A stretch of 44,746 nucleotides of DNA. Origin: Candidatus Aenigmatarchaeota archaeon. Its GTDB lineage: Archaea; Aenigmatarchaeota; Aenigmatarchaeia; QMZP01; QMZT01. Below the pieces are notes generated by a model that ran no database searches, had not been told where the DNA came from, and worked only from the letters and a program-made list of their open reading frames with translations. This document shows positions 8,431-16,998 of this stretch, piece by piece; positions within the stretch are counted from its first letter, which is position 1, and each line of letters begins with the position of its first letter. Both the position numbers and the translations under genes were made by a program. Location of the stretch: contig JAFGCI010000010.1 of the NCBI GenBank assembly GCA_016932735.1, positions 1 through 44,746 on the forward strand, in the 5' to 3' direction.

Positions 8431-8916
8431 CTAGAAGACCTGTCCTGCTATTAGCATCATTACACCGATGACAAAACCGAATAATGCGGCAATCTCCGGC
8501 ATGACGACGAATATAAGGACCTTACCCTTTACAGCAGAGTTCTTTGCTGCGGCTCCGATTGATGATGAAGCCAGTTTGCCCTGCATCAGAGCTGATATTC
8601 CTGTTATGCCTACGACAAGTCCGGCAAAGAATGATATGAATCCCTGCTCCATTGTCAGCCCGCCGTTCATTATGCCCAGAATTATCAGGATTGCTACGAT
8701 GAAACCGTAGATTGTCTGCGTCTGTGGCATTGCCTGAAGGATAAGCGAACTGCTGAAGTTCTCTTCATTCTCTCCTGTAGCGGCTGCTGCCGTGTTACCT
8801 GCTATTTCGAGCCCCTTTGCAGAGCTTATACCCGCTATTATTATCGCCAAAGCGGCTCCAATAATACCGAGAACGCTTCCGCCGATGACGCCGAAAAGCA
8901 TCTCTTCTCCTGCCAT
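8431..8916 (-). CDS. atpK: A-type ATP synthase proteolipid K, two-hairpin, Na+-type ligands
   Basis: Membrane rotor ring subunit (c subunit). At 161 residues it has four TM helices, that is two fused hairpins. Only the second hairpin carries the ion-binding carboxylate (E141 in MPEIAALFGF); the first has Q67 in MPQTQTIYGF. Aligned by eye to Enterococcus hirae NtpK, the side-chain Na+ ligands T64, Q65, Q110 and E139 correspond to T66, Q67, Q112 (ALMQGKLA) and E141. This points to Na+ coupling, by inference. A strong GGAGG site (8924-8928) and its own TATA box suggest extra expression to meet ring stoichiometry. Confidence 0.95.
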   Translation of the reverse strand: MAGEEMLFGVIGGSVLGIIGAALAIIIAGISSAKGLEIAGNTAAAATGENEENFSSSLILQAMPQTQTIYGFIVAILIILGIMNGGLTMEQGFISFFAGLVVGITGISALMQGKLASSSIGAAAKNSAVKGKVLIFVVMPEIAALFGFVIGVMMLIAGQVF

Positions 8917-8923
8917 ATTTTTT

Positions 8924-8969
8924 CCTCCTTTAGTTTTTCAAATCGTTTAATTTTTGTTTCTTTTTATAA
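8924..8969 (-). promoter_or_regulatory. Internal promoter and strong RBS of the proteolipid gene
   Basis: On the minus strand TTATAAAAA (8961-8969) lies about 45 nt upstream of the atpK start, predicting a short leader of roughly 20 nt that contains a perfect GGAGG (8924-8928) 7 nt before the ATG. It sits in the only sizeable AT-rich gap inside the H-I-K part of the operon. Confidence 0.5.
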
Positions 8970-8976
8970 CATTGTT

Positions 8977-10953
8977 TTATCTTTCCACTATTGTGTGTAT
9001 CCTTTTCTCCCTGAAAGGCTTGAAAGCGGTTCCTCCGCCCGAATAATATGCGCCGAAATGCTCGACATACTGGAGACGCAGCGAGTGGACGAAAGCGCCC
9101 AGACTGTTTATCAGTATATTGATGACGTGGCCGAATATGAAGACAGCTGCCCCAACCAGTATTCCTATGTACGGTATCTGGTAGGCCATCCCCGCGAGAA
9201 AGTTGAAACTCATTGCTATGCCTGCGGTTGTCAGGGCCATTGCAAGTATACGTGCATATGACAATGTATTCCCGACAAGTCCTATTAAATCAATAAAGGC
9301 CATGAAACCAAGACCCTTTACGAGCATCAGAAGCCCGACGACTCCGAGAACACCGCCAACGTATGTATATGTCTGCGGAAGCATCCCTGCCATCGGAAGA
9401 GCCGCAAGCACAACTCCTCCGATGAATACATACCATGCCGCATGCTCGAATATCGCTGTCTTCCTGTCCTTCCTCCTGAGATTATCATAGATGCCGAGGA
9501 AATGCCCGAACATTATGTGCATGAATCCTATGGCACATGTCAGCATCAAAACTGTCATTGCGTTGCTCCCGAACATGGGGTCTAGCCAAAGGGCCATGTC
9601 ATTCGGCAGTACTCCGAATATTGATTTTGCGAAAAAATCGCCGAGATAGCTTCCGGTTAGTACTCCGAAGAATATCGCCGATATCCCGCAGCCTATCATT
9701 ATGTAACCGGCGGCTGCAGCGTTATCTGACCTTTTTCCCATTGTTCTGAGAGTGAATATTCCCGCTATTATAAGTGCGATGCCGTAAATCGTATCAGTTA
9801 GCATGAAGCCGAAGAATATGCAGAATGTGGGCGCTATGAAGAATGTGGGGTCTATCTCATTATACTTCGGAAGGCCGAACATCTTTGTCAGGCCCTCAAA
9901 GGGTTTTGCTATTCTCGGATTCTGAAGAATTATTGGAGCTTCTTCGAGCTCTTCCTCCCTCTCTATTATGCACTTGCCTTCTGTTATTTTCTTTATAGTC
10001 TTCTCGACTTCGTCCGCATCCTTTTTCTGCGCCCAGAGGCGGATAACCGTGGTTTTTGAAGTCTTCCCGCAGTTGATGAATATCTCAGCCTTTTCCATCT
10101 GGAGATGAAGAATCTCTTCAATAACAAGGAAGTCCTTATACGATTTTTCGAATATCGACTTCAGCTTCTGCCTTTTCTCTTTCTCTTCCTTCCTGTATTC
10201 CTTAAGGCCAGATTCCAGAGAGTCTATGATATCAGAAACCCTGCCGCTTCCTCCCATCCTGAGGCCGTCGAACCCGCATTCCCTCAGGACAGCGTCAAGC
10301 TTTTCCCTTTGCCTTTTCTTTACAGCGACCGATATTATTGCCCTGCCTTCTGAAAGCTGGCTCTCTAAAGAATAATCCTTCTTCAGCTCTGAATCAAGCT
10401 TTGTCCGGATGTTCTCCAGATTGGCCGCCGGCACTGAGCCAAGGACGCAGTAAAGATAATTGGATTCCCCGAAGTCGTCTATCTTTTCTTTTACATTCTC
10501 GTATAACGAATACGTCTTTAGCTTTTCTGAAAGCCCTGATATCGTTGTCGAAAGCTTCTGTATATCATCTGACAATCCCGTGATTTCATCTTCATGGCCA
10601 TCTAGGAGTTTGCCGACTGCTTTGATTGTTTCCTCATAGTTCATGTCCTTTACTTTCTTCTTGTCGGTATAGTCCACTCCGAGCATATCGGCCAGTATGT
10701 TCTTCTCTGCCCTAGCCTCAAAAACAGCAAGAATATCAATAATCTTTCTGATCCTGACAAGAAGATTGGAAACGTCAGCAACCTTATCCAGAGGCTCGTC
10801 CCTCTCAAGAGAAATTTTCTGCAACGTCCTGTCTCCGAGATGCTCGACCTGCGTGATGCCCATAGAATGGAGGGCGTTCATCAGCTCCTCTTTCTTTCCG
10901 TCTGCGATTACGCAGTCTAACCGGCACATCCTGGCTGGTAAAAACATATGCAT
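8977..10953 (-). CDS. atpI: A-type ATP synthase subunit I (a subunit)
   Basis: Membrane stator subunit forming the ion half-channels. Residues 1 to about 345 are the cytoplasmic coiled-coil arm that binds the peripheral stalks; the rest is a membrane domain with about eight helices. Two key arginine regions are present: TLSYARILAMALTTAG (the arginine facing the rotor carboxylate) and SLRLQYVEHFGAYYSGGG. Length 658 is normal. Its ATG shares a base with the atpH stop (TGATG), so translation is probably coupled; an in-frame ATG six bases further in is also possible. Confidence 0.96.
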   Translation of the reverse strand: MHMFLPARMCRLDCVIADGKKEELMNALHSMGITQVEHLGDRTLQKISLERDEPLDKVADVSNLLVRIRKIIDILAVFEARAEKNILADMLGVDYTDKKKVKDMNYEETIKAVGKLLDGHEDEITGLSDDIQKLSTTISGLSEKLKTYSLYENVKEKIDDFGESNYLYCVLGSVPAANLENIRTKLDSELKKDYSLESQLSEGRAIISVAVKKRQREKLDAVLRECGFDGLRMGGSGRVSDIIDSLESGLKEYRKEEKEKRQKLKSIFEKSYKDFLVIEEILHLQMEKAEIFINCGKTSKTTVIRLWAQKKDADEVEKTIKKITEGKCIIEREEELEEAPIILQNPRIAKPFEGLTKMFGLPKYNEIDPTFFIAPTFCIFFGFMLTDTIYGIALIIAGIFTLRTMGKRSDNAAAAGYIMIGCGISAIFFGVLTGSYLGDFFAKSIFGVLPNDMALWLDPMFGSNAMTVLMLTCAIGFMHIMFGHFLGIYDNLRRKDRKTAIFEHAAWYVFIGGVVLAALPMAGMLPQTYTYVGGVLGVVGLLMLVKGLGFMAFIDLIGLVGNTLSYARILAMALTTAGIAMSFNFLAGMAYQIPYIGILVGAAVFIFGHVINILINSLGAFVHSLRLQYVEHFGAYYSGGGTAFKPFREKRIHTIVER

Positions 10954-11258
10954 CAGTCTTTGAACTCGCTGACAACCATTCCGACTGCTCTGTCCATATT
11001 TTTAGAGGCAGAAGATTCTATGTTCATGGTTTCCTTTTCAGCTTCTCTGATAACGTTTTTGGTTTCCTTTTCGGCTTCCCTTTTTGCCTGCTCAATAAGG
11101 GAATCGGCTTCTTTCTGCGCCTTATCAATTATAAATTTTGTTATCTCGCCCTTGCTGGCCAGTGCTTCTCTCAGTTTCTTTTCGCACTCGGCTCTTGTCT
11201 TTTCGACATCGTCCTGTATCTTCTTTTCGAATCCTTTGATTGTCTCGATATTTTTCAT
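10953..11258 (-). CDS. atpH: A-type ATP synthase subunit H
   Basis: Peripheral stalk subunit, 101 residues, almost entirely a right-handed coiled coil rich in Glu, Lys and Ala (for example KKIQDDVEKTRAECEKKLREA). It partners subunit E. It is the first gene of the operon, as in other archaea. The start is preceded by a GGAAGG/GGGGGA purine run and a TATA box about 55-60 nt upstream. Confidence 0.92.
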   Translation of the reverse strand: MKNIETIKGFEKKIQDDVEKTRAECEKKLREALASKGEITKFIIDKAQKEADSLIEQAKREAEKETKNVIREAEKETMNIESSASKNMDRAVGMVVSEFKD

Positions 11259-11310
11259 GAAAATTCCCCCTTCCTTCCGAGTAAATTTTCGCTTGATAAT
11301 TATATGATAT

Positions 11311-11321
11311 AACTATATATT
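11311..11321 (-). promoter_or_regulatory. TATA box of the ATP synthase operon
   Basis: Read on the minus strand, AATATATAGTT lies about 55 nt before the atpH ATG, giving a predicted leader of about 30 nt that includes the purine-rich binding site. It lies in the 220-nt gap shared with the divergent propeller operon. Confidence 0.5.
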
Positions 11322-11424
11322 CTTACACTAATTAATCAAGCAGAAACAATGTAAAAGCATTATTAACTGAGCAAGCTTAAATTTCTTTTTTGAAACTTTT
11401 AGTGACTATTGAGTTGTTAATATA

Positions 11425-11474
11425 TTTTTAAATACTCAATCCAATTATGTAACATAGTAGGTTAAAGTAGGTGA
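11425..11474 (+). promoter_or_regulatory. TATA box and RBS of the propeller operon
   Basis: TTTTTAAAT (11425-11433) is placed for a transcription start near 11455. AGGTGA (11469-11474) matches the archaeal anti-Shine-Dalgarno and sits 4 nt before the P1 ATG. No other promoter-like gap exists downstream until the end of the ten-gene array, so one transcript may cover it all. Confidence 0.5.
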
Positions 11475-11478
11475 ATTT

Positions 11479-12861
11479 ATGGATTTCGATTTCGGTTCAG
11501 ACTTCAGCGGTTTTGGTGACTTCCAGGCTTCTTCGGAAAACCTTGAGATGAAGAAAACAAGGCAGTATGACAGAATCTGGCGTGTCTCTGTAGGAGGAAG
11601 CATCTGTGGGAAGCCCCTTCTGCTCGATGGGATTATATATTTCGGGGCAATGGACGGGTTCCTTTATGCCGTGGATGCTTCCACGAATAAGGTATTGTGG
11701 AAATTCAGGGCAGACGGATTGTTCCTTGATTCATCTCCTATGCACTTCTCGGGAAAAATATATATCGGTTCTTTCGACAATTTCATGTATTCTGTTGATG
11801 CAAAAACAGGAAAGCTTGTATGGAGATTACGTGCAGGCGCTGAGATAAACTCAACTCCCTTCGTAGATGAGACCGGAGTCTATTTCGGCTGCAAGGACGG
11901 TTTCGTTTATGCTCTTCATCCGGAAACCGGAAATGAATTGTGGAGATTCAACACTGGAGACGTCGTAGCCTCTTCACCAGCCAAGGTTGACGGAAGGATA
12001 CTTGTAGGTTCTTTCAGCTCTTTCTTATATTGCCTGAATGCGAGCAACGGAAAAGAGATATGGAGGTTTAAAACAGGCGGCGAGATTGAGAATGATTATA
12101 CAATGACCACGCACAAGGGAATCGTCTATTTTGCCTCATTTGACAACTGCCTTTATGCTGTAAGCATTGAAAACGGCAGGGAGTTGTGGAGGTTTAAAAC
12201 AGGAAAATACGGGAACTGCAGTATCCCTACTATCGCTGATGATGTCATTTATTACAGTTCGAGAGACGGCATCCTGTATGCTCTCACCATGAGCGGTCAG
12301 GAGCTTTGGAGGTTCAAAACCGGCAAGGAGTGCATTGAAAAAGGACCCGTTGCACATAACGGCAGGGTATATCTGTGTTCAGGAGACAACAACCTTTACT
12401 GTCTCGATATCCATGGAAATGAACTCTGGAGATTCCAGACCGGAGGAGGCGTTTTTACTTCAGGCGTCATATTCAATGGAACTTTATACTTCGGTTCATG
12501 GGACTGCAGGCTGTATGGCATAGACCTCGAAACAGGAGAGGAGAGAACAAGGATACAGACCAGCACCAACAAGCAGGCATATCTTCCAGATGCTTTCGAG
12601 ATGTTCAAGCTGGAAGTCAGAAAGACTGCTGATAATTTCGAAACGGCAGGCTCTGATGACAAATATGCAGGCTCATTCCAGAATTTGAACCTGAGCGAGT
12701 ATGGAGCAAAATCTGAGTATGTTACAAAGTCCGAATACACCCACAAATCGGAGTATACGACTGATTTCGTTATATTTGAAGGGGCGATGACTATCGGAAA
12801 CGAGGTCATCTATATGCACAGAAACATGTTTCCGTCTTTAACTTCGAAGGAGATGATATGA
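11479..12861 (+). CDS. P1: eight-bladed PQQ-like beta-propeller protein with KSEY tail
   Basis: First of ten tandem paralogues; function unknown. 460 residues, no signal peptide or TM segment, so cytosolic. Residues 1-40 form a conserved cap (MDFDF, GFGDF, then a KKTRQYDRIW strand that probably closes the ring). Eight PQQ-like repeats of 40 residues follow (about 41-362), each ending in a G-x-E-L-W-R-F-K-T-G type motif. Blade 5 ends in TGKYGN, blade 6 carries SSRDGILYAL, blade 8 carries W341-D342-C343. A linker with FKLEVRKTADNFET leads to KSEY at 411, 417 and 423. The last 30 residues (VIFEGAM and a spacer ending FPSLTSKEMI) read through the next gene's leader. PQQ binding is not implied; the Trp motifs are structural. 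Confidence 0.9.
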   Translation: MDFDFGSDFSGFGDFQASSENLEMKKTRQYDRIWRVSVGGSICGKPLLLDGIIYFGAMDGFLYAVDASTNKVLWKFRADGLFLDSSPMHFSGKIYIGSFDNFMYSVDAKTGKLVWRLRAGAEINSTPFVDETGVYFGCKDGFVYALHPETGNELWRFNTGDVVASSPAKVDGRILVGSFSSFLYCLNASNGKEIWRFKTGGEIENDYTMTTHKGIVYFASFDNCLYAVSIENGRELWRFKTGKYGNCSIPTIADDVIYYSSRDGILYALTMSGQELWRFKTGKECIEKGPVAHNGRVYLCSGDNNLYCLDIHGNELWRFQTGGGVFTSGVIFNGTLYFGSWDCRLYGIDLETGEERTRIQTSTNKQAYLPDAFEMFKLEVRKTADNFETAGSDDKYAGSFQNLNLSEYGAKSEYVTKSEYTHKSEYTTDFVIFEGAMTIGNEVIYMHRNMFPSLTSKEMI

Positions 12862-14327
12862 TGGATTTTGATTTCGGTTTCGAAGCTAAACTGGAGGAGA
12901 TCGAGGTAAAAAGGGCAAAGAGATTCGAAAGGCTCTGGCAGGTCGGCGAAGGTGGAAGCATATCATACACGAAACTGAAAGGCGATGTCCTGTATTTCGG
13001 GGCGGCCGATTCATATTTTTATGCAGTCGGCATAAAGACCGGAAAAGAACTCTGGAGATTCAAAGCCGGAGGCATCATAACAGGCAGAGCTGAGATTGCA
13101 GATGAAAGGATATTCTTTACGACTTTCGACAAGACGTTGCATGCTCTTGATATAACGACGGGGAAAGAAATCTGGAGATTCAGATCGCAGGGCATGATGT
13201 TTGACGGACCTACATACTCAGAGGGCTTTCTTGTGATAGGAACGAAAGGCGGGTTCGTTCATGCAGTGGACGCTGCAACGGGGAGGGAGATATGGTCCTT
13301 CCGGACGGGAGATGACATATTATCCGCTTCGACAATACATGAAGGAAGGGTTTTCATAGGATCCGCCGATTCATATTTCTATTGCATCGACCTTTTATCC
13401 GGCAAGGAAGTATGGAGATTCAAGACAGGCGATCTCATACACAATGATATACAATGCCCAATATCTGGAAATATGATATTCTTTTCATCATTCGACAATT
13501 TCATGTATTGCCTCGACTGGAAAAATGGTAACGAACTATGGAGATTCAAGACAGGTAAATACGGCATGTCGGAGCCTCCTCTTCTATATAAAGATGTATT
13601 GTACCAAGGAACAAGAGACGGCATTCTATTTGCAATAAGTACTGAAGGTCGCGAAGTCTGGAGATTCACTACCGGAAAAACCCTTACAGGGCCTTCTATC
13701 TTCCGGGACAGAATTTATTTCGGCTCCGAAGACGGTTATTTACGTTGTATAGATACCGATGGAAAAGAAATATGGAGATTTGCAATAGACGGAATAATGT
13801 GGGACATACCTTCAATGTATGAAAACAAAATCATATTCGGAACGTTCAATTGCAGGGCATATGCACTTGACGCTGATACCGGAGAAGAACTCTGGAACTT
13901 TACCACAAGCAATCCCAATCCATCACCAGTTCCCCCGCCTCTCGACTCATTCGAAGCCGAAGTCAGGAAATCAATGGATAATTTTGAAACGGGAAGCGGG
14001 CAAGAAAACAACAGATATTCCGGAGCCGGTGAAACTATAAACCTCAGCGATTATAGAGATAAATCTGAGTATGTTACAAAGTCCGAATACACCCACAAAT
14101 CAGAGTACACGACAGACTTTGTGATCTTGGACGAGCGTTTACTTGCAAGTTCAAGACATCATGAGCGAACGTTTACATGTGAACTCGTGAGGTTGCACGG
14201 AACGTGCACACATTGCACAGGATGTGCATATGTATTCGAAGGAGCGATTAACTTTGAGGTGAATGAATGGACTTCAGTTTTGATGGATTCGATGGCTTCA
14301 CAGCCAAGACAGATAATATTGAAATAA
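12861..14327 (+). CDS. P2: propeller paralogue with a 36-codon insert in its tail
   Basis: 488 residues, the longest of the set. It opens MDFDFGFEAKLEEIEVKRAKRFERLW and has the eight blades, TGKYGM, TRDGILFAI and a blade-8 FNC in place of the usual W/F-D-C. The three KSEY hexads are nearly identical in DNA to those of P1. Between TTDFVI and FEGAI an extra 108 nt (14127-14234) is inserted in frame; it encodes a His/Cys-rich stretch with CTHCTGC and is built of short palindromes. The final 61 nt overlap P3 out of frame. I chose ATG 12861 over 12858 because GGAG then lies 8 nt upstream, as for the other genes. Confidence 0.88.
   Translation: MDFDFGFEAKLEEIEVKRAKRFERLWQVGEGGSISYTKLKGDVLYFGAADSYFYAVGIKTGKELWRFKAGGIITGRAEIADERIFFTTFDKTLHALDITTGKEIWRFRSQGMMFDGPTYSEGFLVIGTKGGFVHAVDAATGREIWSFRTGDDILSASTIHEGRVFIGSADSYFYCIDLLSGKEVWRFKTGDLIHNDIQCPISGNMIFFSSFDNFMYCLDWKNGNELWRFKTGKYGMSEPPLLYKDVLYQGTRDGILFAISTEGREVWRFTTGKTLTGPSIFRDRIYFGSEDGYLRCIDTDGKEIWRFAIDGIMWDIPSMYENKIIFGTFNCRAYALDADTGEELWNFTTSNPNPSPVPPPLDSFEAEVRKSMDNFETGSGQENNRYSGAGETINLSDYRDKSEYVTKSEYTHKSEYTTDFVILDERLLASSRHHERTFTCELVRLHGTCTHCTGCAYVFEGAINFEVNEWTSVLMDSMASQPRQIILK
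14127..14234. repeat. 108-nt palindrome-rich insert in P2
   Basis: Relative to the other paralogues, exactly 36 codons are inserted here. The insert contains ACTTGCAAGT (14141-14150, perfect palindrome), an imperfect palindrome around ACATGT (14171-14184), TGCACG-GAA-CGTGCA (14194-14208) and TGCACA-GGA-TGTGCA (14214-14228). The GAA tri-loop resembles the hairpins at 309-360. It may be a small mobile hairpin element or an RNA structure placed before the P3 start. Confidence 0.6.
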
Positions 14328-15640
14328 AGAAAACCAAGAAATACGACAGGATATGGAGAACCGGAAACGGAGGAAGCATTGATAACAATCCTCTTCTTTT
14401 TGAAGGCATTATATATTTCGGAGCTCTCGATGGGTATTTTTATGCGGTTTCTGAGAATACAGGCAAAATCTTATGGCAAATAAAACTTGCAGATAAGGTG
14501 AATGGCTCTTCGCCCGCAATTCATAAAAGAAGCATCTTCATAGGTTGTTACGATTATGGTCTTTACAAAATTAACATAGATACAAGAGAAGTCGAATGGA
14601 TATTCAAGACCAATGGAGAGGTGTTTAGCAGTCCCTTTGTCCATGATGGGAAAGTTTATTTCGGTTCAAGGGATTCCTATTTTTATTGCATTGATGCGGT
14701 ATCAGGACAGGAACAATGGAGATTCAAGACGGGCGCATGCATTGCAACTGCCCCTTTAGTTGAGGATGGAAAAACATATTTTGGTTCATACGATCATTCC
14801 TTCTACTGTCTTAATGCAGATAATGGCACGGAACTATGGCGTTTTCAGACCGGTAACGATATAATCAGCAATTTTCCCTTTGTAACGTACAAAGGCATAA
14901 TATATTTCGGATCATTTGACGGCTATATTTATGCTGTAAATAAGGATACAGGAATTGAGAATTGGAGGTTTAAAGCAGGCAAATATGGAGTTGCGGGAGG
15001 CATTCCTTACATACATGATAACGTCTTGTATTTTTCCTCCAGAGATGGAGATTTTTATGCAATGACGCCTGAAGGGAATATTTTATGGCAATTCAGGGCG
15101 GACGGGCCGATAATTGCTCAGTTACCAAGAATACACAATGGTAAAATCATGTTTGGCTCTGAAGATGGAAATATGTACTTTTTGGATCTTTACGGAAATG
15201 AGGTCGGAAGATTCAAGACGGACGGTCTTCTCTTTGGAAAATTCCTTTTAAACAATGGTAGAATATATTTCGGATCATTTGACTGCCGTTTCTACTGTGT
15301 CGATGTCGATACAATGTCAGAAGTTTGGAGAACAACAACATCAACAACTTCCAAGGCGCATATTCCGCCTGTCAATGAAGTCTTCGAGGCTTCGATAAAA
15401 ACGTCAACCGATACGATAGATTCTGTCGGTGAAGTTGAAGACAAGTACTCGGCATCTTCAAACACTCTGAACCTTTCAGATTATGGCGAGAAGTCGGAAT
15501 ATGTGACGAAATCTGAATACACGCACAAGTCGGAGTACACGACGGATTTCGTGATTTTCGAGGGAGCAATGACTTTAGGAAACGGAGGCGTCTACATTCC
15601 CGTAAATATATTCCCCTCACTGGCCCCGGAGATGATATGA
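14267..15640 (+). CDS. P3: propeller paralogue
   Basis: 457 residues starting MDFSFDGFDGF and KKTKKYDRIWRT. Eight blades; blade 5 ends in AGKYGV, blade 6 has SSRDGDFYAM, blade 8 has SFDCRFYCVD. The tail linker reads FEASIKTSTDTIDS and leads to NLSDYGEKSEYVTKSEY, then the third hexad. Like P1 it ends with a spacer (FEGAM ... FPSLAPEMI) that finishes ATGATATGATGG, so the P1/P2 and P3/P4 junctions are homologous. GAGGTGA 4 nt before the ATG serves as RBS. The first 61 nt overlap the end of P2 in another frame. Confidence 0.88.
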   Translation: MDFSFDGFDGFTAKTDNIEIKKTKKYDRIWRTGNGGSIDNNPLLFEGIIYFGALDGYFYAVSENTGKILWQIKLADKVNGSSPAIHKRSIFIGCYDYGLYKINIDTREVEWIFKTNGEVFSSPFVHDGKVYFGSRDSYFYCIDAVSGQEQWRFKTGACIATAPLVEDGKTYFGSYDHSFYCLNADNGTELWRFQTGNDIISNFPFVTYKGIIYFGSFDGYIYAVNKDTGIENWRFKAGKYGVAGGIPYIHDNVLYFSSRDGDFYAMTPEGNILWQFRADGPIIAQLPRIHNGKIMFGSEDGNMYFLDLYGNEVGRFKTDGLLFGKFLLNNGRIYFGSFDCRFYCVDVDTMSEVWRTTTSTTSKAHIPPVNEVFEASIKTSTDTIDSVGEVEDKYSASSNTLNLSDYGEKSEYVTKSEYTHKSEYTTDFVIFEGAMTLGNGGVYIPVNIFPSLAPEMI

Positions 15641-16998
15641 TGGATTTTTCTTTTGAAGGATTCGGCGATTTCGAGGCGAAAACTGAAAACATAGAAATCA
15701 GGAAGGTCGGAAGGTTCGACAGAATGTGGGAGGTCGGTTCCGGAGGAAGCATAAACAACGTTCCTCTGGTTGTCGGAGACATCGCATATTTCGGAGCAAT
15801 GGATGGATATCTCTATGCACTTGATCTTGATAAAAAAGAAGAGTTGTGGAAATTCAGATGCCTTGACGGTATTGAAGAATCAAGTCCACAGCATTCTGAA
15901 GGAATAATATATTTTGGAAGTTTTGATTCATATTTTTACGCAGTTAAGGCTGATTCAGGAGAACTTGTATGGAAGTATAAGGCACAAAACATGATTGATG
16001 TCGCATCATTTGTTCATAAGGACGGGGTCTTATTCGGAGATAAGGACGGATATCTTTACTGTCTTGACAAAAAATCAGGGGAACTGAGATGGACGTTTAA
16101 GACCGGAGGACCTGTAATATCAGCTCCTTCTGCAGTGGAGAACTTCGCCCTGACGGGTTCAGCAGACGGATATTTATATTGCATCAATTTTGAGACGGGT
16201 TCTGAAATCTGGAGATTCAAGACAGGAGCGGAAATCCATAACGACAACAATCTTACGATTGTAGATGGTATTGTTTATTTTGCATCATTTGATAACTTCC
16301 TATACGCGCTTGATGTAAGGAGCGGATCTGAAATCTGGAAATTCAAGACCGGAAAATACGGAAACGGTGGCTCTCCGACATACCATGAAGGAAGACTATA
16401 CCATGGAGTCAGAGATGGTTTTGTTTATTGCATTGATGCGAGCAAAGGCACTGAAATATGGAGGTTCAGAACCGGGTCTGATGATGTTCTGGATACAACA
16501 CCTTTGGTATATAACGGAAACGTCTATTTTGGCTCAGGAGATACATACATTTATTGTGTGAGCCTTTCCGGAGAACTTGTATGGAAAGTTAAAACAGACG
16601 GAATTGTCTGCACGTCCCCAAAGGTCTGGAATGGAAAAATTGTTATTGGATCGTTTGATTGTCATCTGTATGTTTTAGACTGGAATACAGGGGACATATA
16701 CTGGAGATTTTCAACATCAACCCTTTCCCAGTCTCCGGTTCCGCCACCATTTGAGAACTTTAAGGTCGAAATAAAAAAGACAACCGAATTCGGTGAGAAC
16801 ATAAGTGATTCTGATAATTATAAAAACAAGATTGAAAACCTGAATCTTGGTGATTATTCTAAATCTGAGTATTCTGTTAAAAGCGAATATGTCCATAAAT
16901 CAGAGTATACAACAGAGTTTGTATTTTTTGAAGGAGTTATGAAGAGTGAGCAGTTATGGAATTTGATTTCAATACCAACCTTGTGGATTTTGAAGTAG
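15640..16998 (+). CDS. P4: propeller paralogue
   Basis: 452 residues starting MDFSFEGFGDFEAKTENIEIRK and GRFDRMW. Eight blades with TGKYGN, a GVRDGFVYC variant in blade 6 and SFDCHLYVLD in blade 8. The linker is shorter (FKVEIKKTTEFGENIS) and the tail reads SKSEYSVKSEY followed by VHKSEYTTEF, a variant of the consensus that keeps all three KSEY units. An ATG 3 nt upstream overlaps the P3 stop by 4 nt. Its last 43 nt overlap P5 out of frame. Confidence 0.87.
   Translation: MDFSFEGFGDFEAKTENIEIRKVGRFDRMWEVGSGGSINNVPLVVGDIAYFGAMDGYLYALDLDKKEELWKFRCLDGIEESSPQHSEGIIYFGSFDSYFYAVKADSGELVWKYKAQNMIDVASFVHKDGVLFGDKDGYLYCLDKKSGELRWTFKTGGPVISAPSAVENFALTGSADGYLYCINFETGSEIWRFKTGAEIHNDNNLTIVDGIVYFASFDNFLYALDVRSGSEIWKFKTGKYGNGGSPTYHEGRLYHGVRDGFVYCIDASKGTEIWRFRTGSDDVLDTTPLVYNGNVYFGSGDTYIYCVSLSGELVWKVKTDGIVCTSPKVWNGKIVIGSFDCHLYVLDWNTGDIYWRFSTSTLSQSPVPPPFENFKVEIKKTTEFGENISDSDNYKNKIENLNLGDYSKSEYSVKSEYVHKSEYTTEFVFFEGVMKSEQLWNLISIPTLWILK

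Noticed and set aside
14127-14234. Frameshift or pseudogene in P2
   Set aside because: The insert is a multiple of three, has no stop, and the frame continues to the conserved FEGA codons.
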